Of a DNA stretch of 64,000 bases, positions 60,728-64,000 are shown one piece after another. The notes below the pieces were generated by a model, which saw only the letters and a program-made list of their open reading frames with translations, was not told the origin of the DNA and did not search any database. The DNA comes from Streptomyces sp. NBC_00247 (GTDB taxonomy: Bacteria > Actinomycetota > Actinomycetes > Streptomycetales > Streptomycetaceae). Position 1 is the stretch's first letter. The number at the start of each line of letters is the position of its first letter. The position numbers and the translations under genes are program-made. The DNA lies in assembly GCF_036188265.1 (NCBI RefSeq), contig NZ_CP108093.1:5228001-5292000 (forward strand), given 5' to 3'.

Positions 60728-63700
60728 ATGACGACGGTGCCGGTACCGAATCCGGGGCGCAGGAGCAGCACGTTCAGCCGGCTGCTGCGCCACGGCTTCA
60801 CCGACCCCTCGGGCGCGGAGCGGCTGCTGCAACTGCCCGCACTCACGGCGGTGCGGTCGGACCCGGTCCTGGTGGAGGCGCTCGGCGCCTCCGCCGACCC
60901 GGACCTGGCGCTGCGGGGCCTCGTCCGCCTCGTGGAGGCACAGGCGGAGGACGAGCAGCGGCTGCTGCTCGACACCCTGGTGACCGCGAAACCGCTGCGG
61001 GACCGGCTGCTCGGCGTCCTCGGCGCCTCCGAGGCCCTCGGCGACCACCTCTCCCGCCACCCGGACGACTGGAAAGAGCTGGTCACCTACGAGGCGGCCG
61101 ACCTGCACCCCGGGGTCCCGGAGTTCGAACGCCACCTCGCTGAGGCCACCGGCCCCGACTCGCTGCGCGTCGCCTACCGCCGGTGTCTGCTGGCCATAGC
61201 GGCCAGGGACGTCTGCGGCACCACCGACCTCGCCCAGACCGCCGCCGAGCTGGCCGACCTCGCCACGGCCACCCTGCGGGCCGCACTCGCCATCGCGCGT
61301 ACCGCCGCCCCCGAGGACGCGGCGCTCTGCCGGCTCGCCGTCATCGCCATGGGCAAGTGCGGTGGCCACGAGCTGAACTACGTCTCCGACGTCGACGTCA
61401 TCTTCGTCGGCGAGTCCGTCGCCCCCGACCCCACCCCGCAGGACGAGACGGCGGCCGTGCGGGCGGCCGGCCGGCTGGCCTCCCACATGATGCGGATCTG
61501 CTCCGACACCACCGTCGAGGGCACCATCTGGCCCGTCGACGCCAACCTCCGCCCCGAGGGCCGCAACGGCCCGCTGGTGCGCACCCTCTCCTCCCACCTC
61601 GCCTACTACCAGCGCTGGGCCAAGACCTGGGAGTTCCAGGCGCTGCTCAAGGCCCGCCCGGTGGCCGGCGACCCGGAGCTGGGGGCCGCCTACGTGGACG
61701 CCGTCGCCCCCCTGGTGTGGCACGCCGCCGACCGGGAGCACTTCGTCCCGGACGTGCAGAAGATGCGCCGCCGGGTCGTGGACAACATCCCCGCCGACCG
61801 CGTCGACCGGGAGCTGAAGCTCGGCCCCGGCGGACTGCGCGACGTCGAGTTCGCCGTACAGCTGCTCCAGCTGGTGCACGGCCGCAGCGACGCCTCCCTG
61901 CACAGCGGCACCACCCTGGAGGCGCTGCGGGCGCTCGCCGAAGGCGGTTACGTGGGACGCGCGGACGCCGCCCAGCTCGACGACGCGTACCGCTTCCTGC
62001 GCCTCATGGAGCACCGCATCCAGCTCTACCGGCTGCGCCGCACCCACCTGGTGCCCGAGGGCGAGGCCGACCTGCGGCGGCTCGGCCGCTCGCTGGGGCT
62101 GCGCACCGACCCGGTGACCGAGCTGAACCGGGCGTGGAAACGGCACGCCTCGGTCGTCCGCAAACTGCACGAGAAACTCTTCTACCGGCCGCTGCTGGAC
62201 GCCGTGGCCCAGCTCGCGCCCGGCGAGAGCCGGCTCTCGGCGAAGGCGGCGGGCACCCGGCTGGAAGCCCTCGGATACGCCGACCCGGCCGCCGCGCTCC
62301 GGCACTTGGAGGCGCTGTCGTCCGGGGTCTCCCGCAAGGCCGCGATCCAGCGGACGCTGCTGCCGGTGCTGCTCGGCTGGTTCGCCGACTCCGCGGACCC
62401 GGACGCCGGTCTCCTCGGCTTCCGCCAGGTATCCGACGCGCTCGGCCGCACCCCCTGGTACCTGCGGCTGCTGCGCGACGAGGGCGCGGCCGCCGAGAAC
62501 CTCGCCCGGGTGCTGTCCGCCGGGCGTCTCGCCCCGGACCTGCTGATGCGGGCCCCGGAGGCGGTCGCCATCCTCGGCGACCCGGGAGGTCTCGCCCCGC
62601 GCAGCCGGGAGCACCTGGACCAGGAGGTGCTGGCCGCCGTGGGCCGGGCGCCCGACGCGGAATCCGCGGTCGCCGTCGTACGCGGCGTACGCCGGCGCGA
62701 ACTCTTCCGTACGACGGCGGCGGACCTCATCGGCTCGTACGGCACCGAGGAGAACCCCGCCGAACCCGACCACGGGGCCCTCGCCGACCGGATCGGCTCC
62801 GCCGTCACCGACCTCAACGCCGCGACCCTGGCCGGCGCCCTGCGCGCCGCCGTCCGCGCCCAGTGGGGCGACACCCTGCCGACCCGGTTCGCGGTCATCG
62901 GCATGGGCCGCTTCGGCGGCCACGAGCTCGGTTACGGCTCCGACGCCGACGTGCTCTTCGTGCACGCCCCGCGGGAGGGGGTGAGCGACGAGGAGGCCGC
63001 CCGCGCCGCCAACACGGTGATCGCCGAGATGCGCAGGCTCCTCCAGCTGCCCACCGCCGACCCGCCGCTGCTGATCGACGCCGACCTGCGGCCCGAGGGC
63101 AAGAGCGGCCCCTTGGCCCGCTCCCTCAAGTCGTACGAGGCGTACTACCGGCGCTGGTCGCTCGTCTGGGAGAGCCAGGCCCTGCTGCGGGCCGAACCGG
63201 TGGCCGGCGACGAGGACCTCGGTCGCGACTTCGTCGAGCTGATCGATCCGTTCCGCTACCCGGTGGAGGGACTCGGTGACGACGCGGTGCGCGAGATCCG
63301 CCGCCTCAAGGCCCGGATGGAGTCGGAACGGCTGCCGCGCGGCGCCGACCCCACCCTCCACACCAAGCTCGGCCGGGGCGGGCTCAGCGACGTCGAGTGG
63401 ACGGTGCAGCTCATGCAGATGCAGCACGGCTGGGCCGAGCCGGGGCTCCGCACCACCCGCACCCGCCGGGCGCTGGCGGCGGCCTCGGCGGCCGGTCTGA
63501 TCCCGACCGGCGACGCGGCCGTTCTGGACGAGGCCTGGGTACTGGCCACCCGGGTCCGCAACGCCGTGATGCTGGTCCGCGGGCGCCCGGGAGACACCTT
63601 CCCGTCCAGCCCCCGCGAGCTCGCCGCGGTCGGCCGGTACCTCGGCTACGAATCCGGCAACGCGGGGACCATGCTCGACGACTACCGGCGCATCACGCGC

Positions 63701-63742
63701 CGGGCGCGCGCCGTGGTGGACGAGCGGTTCTACGGGGCGTGA
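60728..63742 (+). CDS. glnE: Glutamine synthetase adenylyltransferase/adenylyl-removing enzyme
   Basis: 1004 residues from ATG 60728, with AGGAGAGC upstream. Two nucleotidyltransferase domains are intact: adenylyl-removase AIGKCGG-type motif (GKCGGHELNYVSDVDVIFVG near residue 210) and adenylyltransferase (GRFGGHELGYGSDADVLFVH near 725). PVDANLRPEGRNGPLVR and DADLRPEGKSGPLAR complete each site. It adds and removes AMP on Tyr of GlnA according to PII and glutamine. Full family length, no lesions. Terminated by nested hairpins at 63754-63800. Confidence 0.97.
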   Translation: MTTVPVPNPGRRSSTFSRLLRHGFTDPSGAERLLQLPALTAVRSDPVLVEALGASADPDLALRGLVRLVEAQAEDEQRLLLDTLVTAKPLRDRLLGVLGASEALGDHLSRHPDDWKELVTYEAADLHPGVPEFERHLAEATGPDSLRVAYRRCLLAIAARDVCGTTDLAQTAAELADLATATLRAALAIARTAAPEDAALCRLAVIAMGKCGGHELNYVSDVDVIFVGESVAPDPTPQDETAAVRAAGRLASHMMRICSDTTVEGTIWPVDANLRPEGRNGPLVRTLSSHLAYYQRWAKTWEFQALLKARPVAGDPELGAAYVDAVAPLVWHAADREHFVPDVQKMRRRVVDNIPADRVDRELKLGPGGLRDVEFAVQLLQLVHGRSDASLHSGTTLEALRALAEGGYVGRADAAQLDDAYRFLRLMEHRIQLYRLRRTHLVPEGEADLRRLGRSLGLRTDPVTELNRAWKRHASVVRKLHEKLFYRPLLDAVAQLAPGESRLSAKAAGTRLEALGYADPAAALRHLEALSSGVSRKAAIQRTLLPVLLGWFADSADPDAGLLGFRQVSDALGRTPWYLRLLRDEGAAAENLARVLSAGRLAPDLLMRAPEAVAILGDPGGLAPRSREHLDQEVLAAVGRAPDAESAVAVVRGVRRRELFRTTAADLIGSYGTEENPAEPDHGALADRIGSAVTDLNAATLAGALRAAVRAQWGDTLPTRFAVIGMGRFGGHELGYGSDADVLFVHAPREGVSDEEAARAANTVIAEMRRLLQLPTADPPLLIDADLRPEGKSGPLARSLKSYEAYYRRWSLVWESQALLRAEPVAGDEDLGRDFVELIDPFRYPVEGLGDDAVREIRRLKARMESERLPRGADPTLHTKLGRGGLSDVEWTVQLMQMQHGWAEPGLRTTRTRRALAAASAAGLIPTGDAAVLDEAWVLATRVRNAVMLVRGRPGDTFPSSPRELAAVGRYLGYESGNAGTMLDDYRRITRRARAVVDERFYGA

Positions 63743-63753
63743 GGCACGGGTCC

Positions 63754-63800
63754 CCCCGGCCGGCCCCGACCCCTGCGAGGGGAGAAGGGGCCGGCCGGGG
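63754..63800. terminator. Nested hairpin after glnE
   Basis: CCCCGGCCGGCCCC (63754-63767) pairs with 63787-63800, enclosing a second stem CCCCT-GCG-AGGGG. It lies 12 bases after the glnE stop and faces the convergent partial gene, so it is probably bidirectional. Confidence 0.75.
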
Positions 63801-63854
63801 CGGAAACGCCGAGAGGGCCGCAAACGCCGCCTCGGCGCAGCCCTCCCCAGCCCC

Positions 63855-64000
63855 TCAGCGCCGTCCCGGCGCTCCAGGGGTCTCCGTGGCGGGCGTACGG
63901 CTCGCGGAGGGCGCGGGGGCACCCCGGTCCGAGGAGACCGGCGTCCGCCGCCCGGTCCGCACGGCGGCCCCGCCCCGGGCCGTACCGAGCCCCACGAGCC
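63855..64000 (-). CDS. C-terminal end of an unidentified protein (partial at right edge)
   Basis: An open frame of 48 codons runs from the window edge to TGA at 63855-63857. The visible tail GLGTARGGAAVRTGRRTPV and APSASRTPATETPGAPGRR is a Thr/Ala/Pro/Arg-rich disordered C-terminus such as often follows the last helix of a membrane protein. The convergent layout with glnE and the terminator between them support a real gene; identity cannot be told from this fragment. Confidence 0.5.
   Translation of the reverse strand, partial: LVGLGTARGGAAVRTGRRTPVSSDRGAPAPSASRTPATETPGAPGRR

Noticed and set aside
59714..63922. A 1402-codon open frame on the minus strand across glnE
   Set aside because: It is antisense to a complete glnE, has Arg/Gly/Val-rich composition without domains, and arises from the high third-position G+C.

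Overview
The window is a stretch of a Streptomyces-type actinomycete chromosome. The evidence is G+C above 70 percent with strong third-position bias, GTG/TTG starts, TAT and lipoprotein signals, leaderless starts behind TAnnnT boxes, an AfsR-type BTAD regulator, and glnE close to glnA2. As I recall, glnE and glnA2 are also neighbours in S. coelicolor. I see no rRNA, tRNA, CRISPR array, prophage or large biosynthetic cluster. There is one intact insertion sequence and one decayed gene.

Layout. 1-17 kb is accessory-flavoured and rich in resistance-type genes: a HelR/HelD-like RNA polymerase helicase (cut by the left edge), a two-DNA-binding-domain GntR-TetR regulator facing a FAD monooxygenase, a YtrA-type ABC export operon, a possible operon of xenobiotic acetyltransferase, macrolide-type glycosyltransferase and PhzF protein, a TAT-exported PhoD phosphatase, and a Bcr/CflA exporter. 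17-20 kb holds an Rsm22-family protein, a DDAH-type hydrolase and a lone Prim-Pol-like protein. 20-29.3 kb is a heme acquisition locus: hmuTUV, two divergently transcribed HtaA-domain surface proteins (the second with an LAATG sortase motif) and heme oxygenase, with iron boxes in front of both transcription units. 29.4-33.8 kb carries methionine aminopeptidase, an MFS exporter, F420:NADPH oxidoreductase and small proteins.

33.97-35.48 kb is an IS4-family element with 17-bp terminal inverted repeats and an 8-bp target duplication. It sits two codons before the original stop of an M50 site-2 protease gene, giving that protein a new tail. Upstream of the protease is a frameshifted lipoprotein-like pseudogene, then a 1164-residue BTAD/NB-ARC regulator. 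41-48.6 kb has a RidA protein, a DrrAB-type exporter, panB, an MFS exporter with an adjacent TetR gene and a palindromic operator between its -35 and -10 boxes, and a membrane-anchored endonuclease/exonuclease/phosphatase-fold protein. 49-64 kb has another MFS exporter, nadE, a CBS-pair protein, a DUF3105-DUF305 pair, glnA2, a HIT protein, a YrdB-like protein, a TetR/MFS pair, a PrmC-like methyltransferase behind a structured leader, glnE, and the end of an unidentified gene.

How the genes work together. The heme genes form a plausible surface-to-cytoplasm relay (HtaA proteins, HmuT, HmuUV, HmuO) under iron control. The nitrogen block pairs the adenylyltransferase GlnE with a GS-like enzyme that appears to lack the tyrosine GlnE modifies. 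Several exporters are paired with local repressors and visible operators. Assignments rest on reading motifs and gene order only; no database search was run.
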